Assembly (NCBI GenBank): GCA_002299425.1
Contig: DBNW01000055.1
Location: 11,692-75,691, forward strand
Direction of reading: 5' to 3'
DNA from: Methylococcaceae bacterium UBA662
GTDB lineage: Bacteria; Pseudomonadota; Gammaproteobacteria; Methylococcales; Methylomonadaceae
DNA length: 64,000 nt
Part shown: positions 51,620-61,904 of the stretch, one piece after another
Position numbering within the stretch: position 1 is the stretch's first letter
Layout of the letters: every line of letters starts with the position of its first letter
Translations under genes and position numbers: made by a program
Notes under the pieces: generated by a model
Database searches by the model: none
Seen by the model: only the letters and a program-made list of their open reading frames with translations
Told to the model about the DNA's origin: nothing

Positions 51620-53200
51620 TTAAAGGCATTTCAGCACCATAAGGGTGATGTCGTCGTCAAAGTTATCGCGACCGGCAAAGGCCTTAGCCGCCGCCAACAA
51701 GGCTTGCAGTATCTGCCGAGGTTCTTCCCCGGCATGTTGCCGCAACACACTGTCCACCCTGTCCACGCCAAAAAACTCACCGGCACCGTTTTCCGCTTCG
51801 CTAATGCCGTCGGTAAAACACAACACCACATCGCCCGAAAGCAAGCTAACCGATCGCTCGGTGTAGCATTCGTCCGGGTTCACCCCCAAAACCAACCCCT
51901 GCGCCACCAACGGCTGACAGCACCGAGTTTTAGCTTCAAACCACAGCGGGTAAGGATGCCCGGCACTGGCAAAAACCGCCTGGTGCGTTTTACTATCAAA
52001 CTGTAAGTAAAACAGGGTAATGAAATAATCGGCTTTGTCCAAGTCTTCAAATAAAGAAGCGTTCAGCCATTGCAACACTTGTGCCGGCGTACCCGGACGG
52101 CTAGCCTGGGCGCGGAGGGCACTCCTAGTTTCCACCATAAACAGTGCCGGGCCGATAGAGTGGCCACAAACATCAGCAATCACCATGTCCACACAACCAT
52201 CGCTGCGGAAAAAGTAATCGAAGTAATCGCCGCCAATGCGGTTAGCCGGCAGGCACAACCCGGTCACTTCAAACCCGGGTGCCGACAAGGGTGCGGAGGG
52301 TAACAAAGACGCCTGGATTTTTTGGGCAATGGCGATTTCGTTTTGGGCAATGGCCAAAGCGATATGGTTTTCGCGGATTTGTTGCTCGGCCGCTTTGCGG
52401 GCCGTGATGTCGTTGATAAAGCCGCTAAAAATGTAGCGTTGCCCCAGTTTCAGCGGGGACACGCTCACTTCCACCGGAAACTCACTGCCGTCGCGGCGCA
52501 GGGCGAAATGCTCGACCCGTTTGTTAAGCAGGGGGCAAACGCCTAAGCTCAAAAACAGCGCCAAACCCCGTTGAAAATCGCTGCGGTAGTGCGGCGGGAC
52601 AATCAACTGCCCTACAGACTGGCCAACGGCCTCCTGATACGTCCACCCAAACAGCATCTCGGCCTGGCCGTTCCAATCCGTTATGAACCCGTCAGCATCC
52701 ATCAGAATGATGGCACTCAAGGCGTTTTCTATCACTAACCGGGTGCGTTGCTCACTTTCCACCAGTGCATCCTCGAAATGCTTTCTGGCTGTGATATCGC
52801 GGTCAACGCCCCGCCATTTAAGCAATTTTCCTGACGGGTCGATAATCGGCAAGCCGGTCGATTCGGTATAGACCAGATGGCCGTCTTTGTGCCTTAAGGT
52901 GTTGACCAAACCGTAAAAGGGCTGGTACAGGTCAGCAAAACTTTTTTGATAGACTTTGTCTTGGTCGGTCAAAAACGCGGTGTAATGCTTGCCCAGCACC
53001 TGGTCTGGGACAAATCCCAGTATCTGCCCAACCGCCACGCTGCTGTAAATGTAGTAACCCTCAGAGTTTTGCTCCCACAGCCATTCGCCGGTCATCTCGG
53101 CCATCTGCCGGAAGCGCTCCTCGCTTTCAGCCAAGGCCGATTCAGCCGCTTGGCAAAAATCAATTGCTGGGTGTTCTAACGCGTTTATCACGGTTTGCAC
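51620..53200 (-). CDS. PAS-PAS-SpoIIE (PP2C-type) phosphatase
   Basis: A 526-residue signalling protein: two PAS domains (about 25-140 with GFVPDQVLGKHYTAFL, and about 150-270 with GFITDWNGQAEMLFGWTYQEAVGQ plus PAC RRDGSEFPVEVS), a helical linker (EIAIAQKIQASLLPS) and a SpoIIE phosphatase (about 305-525: GDYFDYFFRSDGCVDMVIADVCGHSIGPALFM, FTDGISEAEN, DDDITLMVLKCL). Such proteins usually dephosphorylate anti-anti-sigma or STAS partners. No anti-sigma gene is next to it. The start is GTG. Confidence 0.9.
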   Translation of the reverse strand: MQTVINALEHPAIDFCQAAESALAESEERFRQMAEMTGEWLWEQNSEGYYIYSSVAVGQILGFVPDQVLGKHYTAFLTDQDKVYQKSFADLYQPFYGLVNTLRHKDGHLVYTESTGLPIIDPSGKLLKWRGVDRDITARKHFEDALVESEQRTRLVIENALSAIILMDADGFITDWNGQAEMLFGWTYQEAVGQSVGQLIVPPHYRSDFQRGLALFLSLGVCPLLNKRVEHFALRRDGSEFPVEVSVSPLKLGQRYIFSGFINDITARKAAEQQIRENHIALAIAQNEIAIAQKIQASLLPSAPLSAPGFEVTGLCLPANRIGGDYFDYFFRSDGCVDMVIADVCGHSIGPALFMVETRSALRAQASRPGTPAQVLQWLNASLFEDLDKADYFITLFYLQFDSKTHQAVFASAGHPYPLWFEAKTRCCQPLVAQGLVLGVNPDECYTERSVSLLSGDVVLCFTDGISEAENGAGEFFGVDRVDSVLRQHAGEEPRQILQALLAAAKAFAGRDNFDDDITLMVLKCL

Positions 53201-53290
53201 AAGGCATCACTTAACTTCAGCCACTTAAAAAAAAACGACCAACGACTGCGTTAATCGCTGATCAAAAATCAACGGGCGTCTGCAAAAGCC

Positions 53291-54304
53291 CTAAGACAGC
53301 TTAATTAGGCGCTGTTCTTGCGCCGACTGCAAAGCGGCGACCATCGCCCGGCAATTGCCTTTGGCATCGTCGAAGGTCAACAAAGGCGCCTGCCCAGCCA
53401 ACACGCATTGGCTGAAATGCTCGATTTCCAGGCAAAAATGGTTGGCTGGCGGCAAGTGCTCTTCGCCTTCGCGTCCGTCTTCAGACCACCAGGAAATCAC
53501 CGGCACATCGCCCGGCATACACCAGACGGTGTGGCATTTTAGGCCGCCTTTGCTGCCAATAATTTCGTACTCGCAGCGGCGGGCGCGGTTAAAACTGACA
53601 TCAAACTGGGCAAAGCGGCCTTCGCCGTAATCAAACACGCCGCTACAGGCCGAATCAGCCCCGCTTTCCACATAGTCTGCCATCGCCATTACCGACAACG
53701 GTTCCTGGCCAAAACACGTCCGCACACAATGAATGGCATAGCAGCCAATATCCCACATGGCCCCGCCGCCTTGCTCGATGGATTCGGCCAGCCGGTACCG
53801 CCGCGCCGGTCGCATCATGAATGAGAAACGGGCGTGTACCGTGCGAATGTCGCCAATTAACCCCGAGTCCAGCAATTCGCGTACCCTAGCGTGTTGAGGA
53901 TGGAAGCGGTACATGAACCCTTCCATCACCGTAACGTTTTGTTTAAGTGCCGCTGCCTCAATGGCTTCAATATCCTTAACTTTTAAGGCCATCGGCTTCT
54001 CGCACAGCACATGCTTGCCTTGGTCAATGGCCTTTAATACCCACTCGGCATGTTCGTGGTTGGCCAGTGGCAGATAAATGGCCTGCACCTCGGCATCGTC
54101 TAGCACGGCTGTCAGGCTGTCATAGACCTTAACGTGCGGTTGATCCGGTGCGTAGCTTGCCAAGGTTGCTGCCGCTGCACCAACCCTACGGCTGCCAATG
54201 GCCGTTAATTTGGCGTTGCCCGCCTCCACGATTGCCGGCAGCAAACGCTCGTTGACCCGCGCCGCACCCAAAATTCCCCAGCATACTCGTTTGTCCGCGT
54301 TCAT
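53291..54304 (-). CDS. Gfo/Idh/MocA family oxidoreductase
   Basis: A 337-residue NAD(P)-binding oxidoreductase: Rossmann GILGAARVNERLLPAI, the EKPMAL lysine motif (CEKPMALKVKDIEAIEAAA) and the C-terminal GFO_IDH_MocA_C domain (GGGAMWDIGCYAIHCVR). Typical substrates are sugars or sugar-nucleotide derivatives; not predictable here. It stands alone between the SpoIIE gene and the divergent outer-membrane protein gene. Confidence 0.9.
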   Translation of the reverse strand: MNADKRVCWGILGAARVNERLLPAIVEAGNAKLTAIGSRRVGAAAATLASYAPDQPHVKVYDSLTAVLDDAEVQAIYLPLANHEHAEWVLKAIDQGKHVLCEKPMALKVKDIEAIEAAALKQNVTVMEGFMYRFHPQHARVRELLDSGLIGDIRTVHARFSFMMRPARRYRLAESIEQGGGAMWDIGCYAIHCVRTCFGQEPLSVMAMADYVESGADSACSGVFDYGEGRFAQFDVSFNRARRCEYEIIGSKGGLKCHTVWCMPGDVPVISWWSEDGREGEEHLPPANHFCLEIEHFSQCVLAGQAPLLTFDDAKGNCRAMVAALQSAQEQRLIKLS

Positions 54305-54495
54305 TTTCCCTCCTCGTCGGTATTCAAAGCCAATGCCCTAATAGTAGGGTACTGCGTGTTAAAAAGGCCTCACTTTAGGCAAAAAATCACTTTTTTGCGC
54401 TTAGTTCCGCCAAAAAATAAAAACCTTGGCTACTATTAGCCTTCCCTAACATCTCCATCAACTTTAATTCCATCAACCTTACTAAGGTGTCCCTC

Positions 54496-55743
54496 GTGAA
54501 AAAAATCGCAACCGTCCTGTTGCTGGCGTTTTACCCGCTTGCCAGCCCCGCACAAATTTTTAGCACCGACATTTTTATGTCCAATCCCATCACCGGGGAA
54601 AGTGACAGCTTTCAGCGCACTTACCATGTCGCCCGGGATTTTTTTGACGACATGTCACACGCCGGCTTCACGCGCCTGTTCCCGGACTATTCCATCAACT
54701 CGATCGTGCAGTCAACCAACATTTACAACGGCTTGGCTACCAACCTGTCCTTCCCGGTCAGCGGCAGCTCTAAGCTAATTTTTGAAATTCCAAAACTGGG
54801 TATCACCCGGACATTTAACGAACGCACCCGCGGCCAGTCCACCAACGCATTGGAACATTACCTACGCAATGACATAAACGGCACTGCCTCTAAAATTGCC
54901 CGATACCAAATTGGCAACACCGGCACCTCACCGCTAGCCGGCAACCCCGCCAGCTTGCAAGGCCAGTTGGTGAACAGCAACTTTGACAACGCCGCCCGAG
55001 CCTCCTGGCCCACCGACGCCAGACCGCACCCATTTGCGGTGGGCGTAGGCGGTGGGATTTACCGGCAACAAGATGTTAACACCAGCATTGTCATCATTCC
55101 TATCAGCCAAGCCATCAGCATCGATTCCGACCATCCGGGCAGAAAACTGCTGCTGAACGGTCAGTTCAACCACGTCACTATCGGCCAAGCCGAATCCTTC
55201 CAAGGCAGCGTAGGCTTAGGCTACGCCCATCCTTTAACCGACAACTGGTCACTCGTACCCAGCGTCAACTACGGCGCGATAGGCTCGGTGGACCTTTACA
55301 ACCTCGGGCAAATTTTTTCCACCACCTTAACCAACAACTACCGCTTTAAGCTAGGTGACTACACGCTCTCCACCGCCAACATGTTTGGCTATTACCAAAC
55401 GCTGCCGTTAAACGTCGCCGGTGTCCACTCAAACCCTGACATCACCAACTACGTTCTTAAAAACGGTTTTTTTGTTGACAAAATACTGCCCTTCACGGCA
55501 TTCGGGCATAGACTGAACGCCAAAGGCTTGTTCACGGATACCCAGTTTTTTGGCTCTGCCGTGTTTATTCGCCAGTTTAACGAGGTGGGCTTGCAAATTG
55601 ACAGCGTCGATAAAGTGCAGTGGCTGGACACCCTCAGCTTTGGCCTGGCCGATGCCTTAAGTTTGAGTGCCAAGTATATGTTCAGTATAGAAAACCCGGA
55701 CAACTTTGAGGGCTACGAAATTGGCATAGGCTACAGTTTTTAA
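54496..55743 (+). CDS. Outer-membrane beta-barrel-like protein, unrecognised
   Basis: A roughly 415-residue exported protein with a signal peptide (VKKIATVLLLAFYPLASPAQ) and a mature part of alternating polar/hydrophobic strands ending GYEIGIGYSF with a terminal Phe, as for many outer-membrane barrels. I do not recognise the family. I chose the GTG at 54496, eight bases after AAGG; another GTG lies nine bases upstream. Confidence 0.65.
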   Translation: MKKIATVLLLAFYPLASPAQIFSTDIFMSNPITGESDSFQRTYHVARDFFDDMSHAGFTRLFPDYSINSIVQSTNIYNGLATNLSFPVSGSSKLIFEIPKLGITRTFNERTRGQSTNALEHYLRNDINGTASKIARYQIGNTGTSPLAGNPASLQGQLVNSNFDNAARASWPTDARPHPFAVGVGGGIYRQQDVNTSIVIIPISQAISIDSDHPGRKLLLNGQFNHVTIGQAESFQGSVGLGYAHPLTDNWSLVPSVNYGAIGSVDLYNLGQIFSTTLTNNYRFKLGDYTLSTANMFGYYQTLPLNVAGVHSNPDITNYVLKNGFFVDKILPFTAFGHRLNAKGLFTDTQFFGSAVFIRQFNEVGLQIDSVDKVQWLDTLSFGLADALSLSAKYMFSIENPDNFEGYEIGIGYSF

Positions 55744-55781
55744 GCTTGCCTTACTCGCGCCGAAACGTGATGCGGATAATA

Positions 55782-55805
55782 CCACCGGGGCAACTAACCC
55801 GGTGG
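55782..55805. terminator. Convergent hairpin
   Basis: CCACCGGG pairs perfectly with CCCGGTGG, eight bases of stem with an eight-base loop between two converging genes; T tracts are weak. Confidence 0.5.
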
Positions 55806-55807
55806 CG

Positions 55808-58800
55808 TTATTCGTCGGTCTCGCCCTGCGGGGGCTTCCTCCAGCCCAACCAAAACCGGCTGGACGGCTGCGGCTGGGCAAAGTAATAGCCTTGGTATAC
55901 CAAACACCCCCTAGCCCTCAGAAAGGCCAGTTGATCCTCTTTTTCCACGCCCTCGGCGACCACATCAAGGCCTAAGTTTTTTGCCATATGGATGATAGTT
56001 TCCACAATCACCGCATCGCTAGAGTTGCAGGTGACTTCTCCGACGAAATTTTTATCAATTTTCAACTGGCTAAGCGGCAGATTTTTCAAATACAACAAAG
56101 ACGAGTAGCCAATACCAAAATCATCCAGCGAAATTCTTACACCCATCGCTTGTAAACAGCGCATTTTTGCGAGGGTGTCTGGCATGTTTTCAATCACACA
56201 ACTTTCGGTCAGCTCGACCATCAACCGCTCTGCGTCCAGGTCGGAATTTTCCAGGGCAAAGCGTACCCGATCGACAAAATCCGCCTGCCTGAACTGTTTA
56301 GCACTGACATTAACGGCCACATGGTCAATGGTATTGCCTTGCAGTTGCCAGGCTTTCACTTGTTGACACACCTCAGTTAAGGCCCATTGCCCAATTAACA
56401 CGATCAGATGGCTTTCCTCCGCCAACGGAATGAACTCCGCTGGAGACATGGTGCCTTTGTCGGGGTGTGTCCAACGCACCAACGCTTCTGCACCCCAGAG
56501 TCTGCCTTCATGATCCACTTGGCTTTGGTAGTGCATGTGCAACTGCCCTTCTTGCAAAGCCTTGTGTAGATCACGCTCCAAGGTAAGCCGTCGGTCGGCG
56601 TGTTCGTGCATGCCCGGATTAAAAAATCTGACGCCGTTGCGCCCGGATTCCTTGGCCCAGTACATGGCAGTATCGGCGTGCTGAAGAATCGACTCGGCCG
56701 ATTCGTGTGCATCTGGAAACAAGGCAATGCCGATGCTGACCGTAAAATGCCAGCTCATCGCCAAGACGGTGTAAGGCAGGCTGATCGCCGCTAACAAGTG
56801 TTCGGCTAAGACCCGCGCACTTTCGGTCGCTTGCCGAACGCTTTCGCTGTCGCCCTGCACCAGCACAATGAACTCATCGCCGCTCAAGCGGGATACCGTG
56901 TCGCCCTCGTTCACTAAAGCCTTCAGGCGTTCTGCTACCTGCACCAGCAGCTCATTGCCAACAGCTTGGCCTGAGGCGTCATTAATGTTTTTGAACCGAT
57001 CCAAATCCAAAAAAAACAAGGCTCCGTACCGACGCTGGGTTTTAGCACGGTCAATTTCGTAGCCTAGCCGCTCCAACAACAAGCGTCGGTTCGGCAGGTG
57101 CGTTAATGAATCGTAGTAGGCCAGGTCGTAGATTTCCCGCTCCGCAGCCTTAATTTCACTGATATCAGAAAAAATTCCCACATAATGGGTGGTTTCACCC
57201 GCCTGATTTTTTACCGCTGTCAAGGTCAACCACTCTGGAAAAATTTGGCCTTTTTTGTTGCGGTTCCAAACCTCCCCTTCCCATCGGCCTGTGTCAGTCA
57301 AACTCTGGTACATGGCTTTATAAAAATGGCCGTCATGAATGCCCGATGCCAAAATTTTCGGGTTTTTGCCAATGACTTCGGCGGCTGAATAACCGGTAAT
57401 GTCAGAAAACGCCTGATTAACTCGGAGTATGCTGTTTTTGTGGTCCGTCACCAGAATGGCTTCATGAGACTGAAAGGTTGTCGCAGCAATCAGCAATTCT
57501 TGTTCGTTGTCTTTATGCTCAATAGTGATAGCGGTTACATGCGCCATCTGTTCAACAAACTCCAGCTCACAAGGCCCGGGGGCATACGGCTGGCTGTGGT
57601 AAAACGCAAAAGTCCCCAGAACACGGCCATCGGCCGCCACAATAGGCTGCGACCAACAGGCCCTGAACGGGGTTTGCAGCATGATCTGGCGAATCGGTTG
57701 CCAATTCGGGTGGTTTAACAAATCCTCAGCCACCACGGTTTGTTTGGTAAATACGGCCGCCCCGCAACTGCCGACACTAGGGCCTAGTGTCAGGCCTTCC
57801 AGTGCTTGAATATAACTATCTGGCAAGCTAGGTCCCGAGGCGCAGTGCAGCGTTTGCCGGTTGGCATCGAACCGCATAATCGAAGCGCACCAGCCTGGGT
57901 ACAAGCTCTCGCAGCTTAAGGTAATCGCGTCCAAAATGGTTTGCAACGGCCGGTTTTGCGCCAACAGCTCCAGCACTTGACTTTTTATTTCTTGTTGCGC
58001 CTGCAATTGCTTGCGCTGGGCTATTTCCGTCCTCAGGTGTTTGTTCGCCGTACGCAAAGCACCGGTTTTCTCCCGCACCAACGCGGCGATACCGGCGGTT
58101 TTTCCGGTCAACAACAACGCTCCTAAGCCGGTCATGGCACACAAGGTAAAACCACCCGCCAATAACCACCACACGGCCGAAGTGCGCTGCATCGCAAAAA
58201 AATCGGCTGCCGGCTGGTACTCAATTAGCCAAACCCGATCGGCAAAATTCAAATACCGACGATCGCTTAACTGCATGGCGTACCCGGTCTCTTGGGTGAA
58301 TTCAGGCCGGTTGCTAAACAACAAACCCTGCGCTTGGCTGTCTTTGACAGACAGCCAGACTTGCACTATGGGCAGGGATTGCAAAATGCTTGTTAACTTG
58401 TCGCCGACCCGGAACACCGAGACGACAAAACCCAAAAAAACCCGTTCTCGTTCTAACTCGGTCGTCAACGGGCGATTTTGTTGATAGACAGGGGTGTAAA
58501 GAACAATGCCGAGATTCTGGTTTTTTAGGTCTTGCACCAAGCGTACGCCCGGCGTGGCGACCGTGATGCCGCGCGCCACCGCAGCCTTAATGACCGGGCG
58601 TATGTTCGGATTGCTGCTGACATCAAAACCCAGCGCCTTTTCGTTGCCTTGCAGTGGTTCAACAAAGCGGATAGGAAAATAAAACGCTTGGTCTGGGCTG
58701 ACCACCAAGCGGCCTTGGTCATCAAACCCCTTAATCAAAAATTCGCCTTTGCCCTCCAACACAGCACGCTGTTCATGGGTAATGCGAGGCGTCCATTCTA

Positions 58801-59647
58801 AAGCCAGCAGGGTGGGATGGGCCGCCAACAAAGCAGCCGCAAATTGCTTAAATTTGCCACCATCCACCGAATCCGAACTGTCAAAAAACGCTTTTAATGC
58901 CCAATTTGTTTTTATGCTCTGGTTTAGGTTTTGGTTAATTTCACCGTGCAAGACGCTCACCTGCTGGGCAAACAAGGTCTGTAGCCGCCCGATTTCCATG
59001 CGCTTGCTGTACTCAACCAGGGCTATCAGCACGACCAGCAAAAACAGCAACGGGTAGGTGATGAAGCGATGGCGCAGTTTCCAGAAAGCCTTTCCTTGGC
59101 TAAACGGCAAATAAATCAGCGGCGTAAAGATGATGACACCAATCGTATCGCCCACCCACCAAATCAGCCAATACCGTAAAAAACCATCGGCATCGATCAT
59201 GCCGCCATAAAGCAAGACGGTGCTGCCCAGGCTAGGGGCAACCAAACAACTGACCGGACCCGCTAAGATCATGAAACGGAAAATTTTGCCTGCCTCGACT
59301 AAAGGGTCATCGCGCCCCACAAAACGGCGAATCAACCAGCTACCTAGCCAGGCCTGCAAGGTGCTGGCCGTACCGATAAAAAATACCGGCAGCCACGCCG
59401 TCCATTCACGCCCTGAACCGGAGTCCGGCAAAAAAACGTAGGCTTGGGTCAATACAGCACCTAAAATGAGACCCAACAAGGCCCGGTTGCCATAAACCAA
59501 CAGACCCGCTAAAGCAATGCCGGCAGACGGCCAAACCGGACTCACCTGATAAGGCGGCACAATCAACCAATGGCCTAACAGGCCGCCGCCAAAATAACCC
59601 AACAGCAGCGCACCATTAATAAAAAAATTCGCTTTCAAATTAGCCAT
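55808..59647 (-). CDS. MASE1-CHASE-GAF-PAS-GGDEF-EAL cyclic-di-GMP protein
   Basis: A 1279-residue membrane sensor. Domains in order: MASE1 (about 1-200, seven or more helices), a periplasmic CHASE sensor (about 230-430), a membrane helix near 495-520, GAF (about 575-715), PAS-PAC (about 720-840, TGYSAAEVIGKNPKILASG), GGDEF (about 850-1010) and EAL (about 1020-1270). The cyclase signature is SGDEF rather than GGDEF, still often active. EAL residues are intact: EALVRW, DDFGIGYSSLLYLKNLPLSQLKIDKNFV and VVAEGVE. So the protein can probably both make and degrade cyclic di-GMP, or only degrade it. Confidence 0.93.
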   Translation of the reverse strand: MANLKANFFINGALLLGYFGGGLLGHWLIVPPYQVSPVWPSAGIALAGLLVYGNRALLGLILGAVLTQAYVFLPDSGSGREWTAWLPVFFIGTASTLQAWLGSWLIRRFVGRDDPLVEAGKIFRFMILAGPVSCLVAPSLGSTVLLYGGMIDADGFLRYWLIWWVGDTIGVIIFTPLIYLPFSQGKAFWKLRHRFITYPLLFLLVVLIALVEYSKRMEIGRLQTLFAQQVSVLHGEINQNLNQSIKTNWALKAFFDSSDSVDGGKFKQFAAALLAAHPTLLALEWTPRITHEQRAVLEGKGEFLIKGFDDQGRLVVSPDQAFYFPIRFVEPLQGNEKALGFDVSSNPNIRPVIKAAVARGITVATPGVRLVQDLKNQNLGIVLYTPVYQQNRPLTTELERERVFLGFVVSVFRVGDKLTSILQSLPIVQVWLSVKDSQAQGLLFSNRPEFTQETGYAMQLSDRRYLNFADRVWLIEYQPAADFFAMQRTSAVWWLLAGGFTLCAMTGLGALLLTGKTAGIAALVREKTGALRTANKHLRTEIAQRKQLQAQQEIKSQVLELLAQNRPLQTILDAITLSCESLYPGWCASIMRFDANRQTLHCASGPSLPDSYIQALEGLTLGPSVGSCGAAVFTKQTVVAEDLLNHPNWQPIRQIMLQTPFRACWSQPIVAADGRVLGTFAFYHSQPYAPGPCELEFVEQMAHVTAITIEHKDNEQELLIAATTFQSHEAILVTDHKNSILRVNQAFSDITGYSAAEVIGKNPKILASGIHDGHFYKAMYQSLTDTGRWEGEVWNRNKKGQIFPEWLTLTAVKNQAGETTHYVGIFSDISEIKAAEREIYDLAYYDSLTHLPNRRLLLERLGYEIDRAKTQRRYGALFFLDLDRFKNINDASGQAVGNELLVQVAERLKALVNEGDTVSRLSGDEFIVLVQGDSESVRQATESARVLAEHLLAAISLPYTVLAMSWHFTVSIGIALFPDAHESAESILQHADTAMYWAKESGRNGVRFFNPGMHEHADRRLTLERDLHKALQEGQLHMHYQSQVDHEGRLWGAEALVRWTHPDKGTMSPAEFIPLAEESHLIVLIGQWALTEVCQQVKAWQLQGNTIDHVAVNVSAKQFRQADFVDRVRFALENSDLDAERLMVELTESCVIENMPDTLAKMRCLQAMGVRISLDDFGIGYSSLLYLKNLPLSQLKIDKNFVGEVTCNSSDAVIVETIIHMAKNLGLDVVAEGVEKEDQLAFLRARGCLVYQGYYFAQPQPSSRFWLGWRKPPQGETDE

Positions 59648-59752
59648 AACTTTTGCTTAAGCCAGCCACCCGCTTGTTTCTCCAGTTGAAACTAAAAATT
59701 TTAAACAATATTTAATCCGGCCTAACCCCACTCATTGCCTCCCAGGTACACC

Positions 59753-60517
59753 GTGCTAAACACCGTTTTCATACCCGCATTAACCGACAATTACAGTTAT
59801 TTAATCAACGACCCGGTCACCGGGCAAACCGCCGCAGTCGACCCGGCCCTTGCCCAGCCGGTTTTAGCCGTTTTGGCACAAAATCGCTGGCAGCTAACTT
59901 TTATCCTCAATACCCACCACCACGACGATCATGTCGGCGGCAATGTGGCATTGCAGCAGCACACCGGTTGCACCGTTATTGCCGCCGAGTCCGATCGCCA
60001 CCGCATCCCCGGCATCGGGGTAGGGGTCCGTGACGGCGACACGATTCAGTTAGGTAAACACACCATGCGTATCATCGCCACGCCCGGCCACACCTTAGGC
60101 CACATCGTTTACTATTGCGCTGATGACGGCCTGTTGTTTTGCGGCGACACCTTGTTTGCCATGGGTTGTGGCCGCTTGTTTGAAGGCAGTGCTGAACAGC
60201 TCTGGCATTCCTTGCAAAAACTGAAACAACTGCCGCCTGAAACCCAAATTTACTGCGCCCACGAATACACCCAAGCCAATGCCCGCTTCGCCTTAAGCCT
60301 TGAACCCCACCACACCCGCCTCAAACAGCGCATGGAACAAGTAACCGAACTGCGCCGCCGCAACTTGCCCACCCTACCCACCACCTTAGCCGAAGAACTG
60401 GCCACCAACCCGTTCCTACGCGACCACGACCCCGCCATGCAACACGCCATCGGCATGACCGGGAGCGAGCCGTTGGCCGTTTTTACCCAACTGCGCCGGA
60501 TGAAAGACCGTTTTTAA
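59753..60517 (+). CDS. gloB: Hydroxyacylglutathione hydrolase (glyoxalase II)
   Basis: GloB hydrolyses S-D-lactoylglutathione. The 254-residue protein has the metallo-beta-lactamase motif NTHHHDDHVGG (about 53-63), TPGHTLGHIVYY, GDTLFAMGCGRLFEGSAEQ and the C-terminal AHEYTQANARFA. The GTG start (giving VLNTVFIPALTDNY) was chosen over an upstream TTG because the family begins there and CCAGG sits six bases before it. It is divergent from the cyclic-di-GMP gene. Confidence 0.96.
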   Translation: MLNTVFIPALTDNYSYLINDPVTGQTAAVDPALAQPVLAVLAQNRWQLTFILNTHHHDDHVGGNVALQQHTGCTVIAAESDRHRIPGIGVGVRDGDTIQLGKHTMRIIATPGHTLGHIVYYCADDGLLFCGDTLFAMGCGRLFEGSAEQLWHSLQKLKQLPPETQIYCAHEYTQANARFALSLEPHHTRLKQRMEQVTELRRRNLPTLPTTLAEELATNPFLRDHDPAMQHAIGMTGSEPLAVFTQLRRMKDRF

Positions 60518-60569
60518 TCGGTGAGCGGTTTCTTGTTCATCAAGAACAAGTAAAAACGACGTTATCAAA

Positions 60570-61904
60570 TCACAGGCGAGCTAACTGACCCGGTTGTTTA
60601 AGATGTACCTGCAAACGAATGCAGGCATCCGCTTGTTCCTGGTAAAAATCGGCGGCTATCCAAGTGTCGCCCACAGCCGCTAATTGATCGTCCAAATACA
60701 GCAACGGCAACAGTGCCCGCTGCCAGGGTGGAATGGCGGCTTCTTGGTACAACTTTTTTAGGCTATGACGGCCTTGCCGATGCGGCAGGCGGATGGTTTC
60801 ACCGCCGCTGCGGAATCTCACTGCAACCCGCGCTTGCTGCCAACACGACAAAGCGATACCCGTCGAGGCGCGCAGCCACGCTAACTGCCTGCCATCGCCC
60901 AGAGCCAGCGTGGGCTGTTGGGTATCCCACAGCAAATCGGTGCAAAGAGGGGGCGTGGGCGGTGGCAAACAATACAGCGTGTCGCGGTAACGCCGCCAGC
61001 AGCGGCCCTGGCTGTACAACACCGGAACGCTGTCCGGGCGAGCCATCGCCACCTCAGCCAATAAGCGGCCAACAAAGGCTTCCGACGGCATTTTTAAGCC
61101 CAGACGCTGGCACCATTGCCGCAGCACTAAAGCTTGCTTGCCTTCCGGCAACGCCAACAACAAGGGCAGATGTAACGTGTTATCGGCGGCGTTTAAAACC
61201 GGTATCAACGCGGCTGTGGCCATTTCGGCTAGGTGTTCTTGCGCCGCCCCGCAATGGCGAGCGGTGCGCGCCACTGTTTTGGCCAACGACGGCCAACGCT
61301 GTTTCAGTTGCGGCACGAGGGCGTTGCGCAAAAAATTGCGGTCAAAGTCGCCGTTTTGGTTGCTGGGGTCGTCCACCCAACACAACGCTTGGGCCAGCGC
61401 GTAAGCGTCTATCGCTGGCTTAGGGATGTTCAGCAATGGCCGTAACATCCGCCCTGCCCCTAACGGCAGGGCCACCGGCATCCCCGCTAAGCCTTGCACC
61501 CCGGCACCCCGAAACAATTGCAGCAACACCGTTTCCAGCTGATCATCCTGATGGTGCGCCACCAACACTGCATCATCCGCCGCCAGCAACGCCGCTAAGG
61601 CTTGGTAGCGGGCGCGGCGGGCGGCTTCTTCCGGGCTTTGTCCTGCCCGGGCGCGGGCATCCACTCGCAGCAGTTCAAAGCTTACACCCAGCCCTGCGGC
61701 ACTGTGCTGGCAATGTTCACCCCATGCCTGTGCTTGTGCCTGCAAGCCGTGGTGCACATAAACTGCCGTCAAGCGGCTCCGCAAAGCCGGTACACCCGCA
61801 CAAACGTGCAGCAAAACATGGGAATCGACACCGCCGCTGTAGGCTACATACAACCGGCCTGCAACCGCATGCTCATTTAAAAATGCTTTTATATCCAACA
61901 ACAT
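60570..61904 (-). CDS. tilS: tRNA(Ile)-lysidine synthetase TilS
   Basis: TilS makes lysidine at C34 of tRNA-Ile(CAU). The roughly 444-residue protein has the PP-loop VAYSGGVDSHVLLHV (about 18-32), the HHGLQAQAQAWGEHC and HHQDDQLETVLLQLFRGAG segments, and the C-terminal TilS domains (RFRSGGETIRLPHRQGRHSLKKLYQEAAIPPW). ATG at 61904 (MLLDIKAFL) fits the family N-terminus; the ATG at 61922 is a second choice. It is divergent from the isocitrate dehydrogenase gene. Confidence 0.95.
   Translation of the reverse strand: MLLDIKAFLNEHAVAGRLYVAYSGGVDSHVLLHVCAGVPALRSRLTAVYVHHGLQAQAQAWGEHCQHSAAGLGVSFELLRVDARARAGQSPEEAARRARYQALAALLAADDAVLVAHHQDDQLETVLLQLFRGAGVQGLAGMPVALPLGAGRMLRPLLNIPKPAIDAYALAQALCWVDDPSNQNGDFDRNFLRNALVPQLKQRWPSLAKTVARTARHCGAAQEHLAEMATAALIPVLNAADNTLHLPLLLALPEGKQALVLRQWCQRLGLKMPSEAFVGRLLAEVAMARPDSVPVLYSQGRCWRRYRDTLYCLPPPTPPLCTDLLWDTQQPTLALGDGRQLAWLRASTGIALSCWQQARVAVRFRSGGETIRLPHRQGRHSLKKLYQEAAIPPWQRALLPLLYLDDQLAAVGDTWIAADFYQEQADACIRLQVHLKQPGQLARL

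Noticed and set aside
60540..60565. CTTGTTC-ATCAA-GAACAAG hairpin between gloB and tilS
   Set aside because: A seven-pair stem with no T tract on either side in the right orientation, so not called as a terminator.
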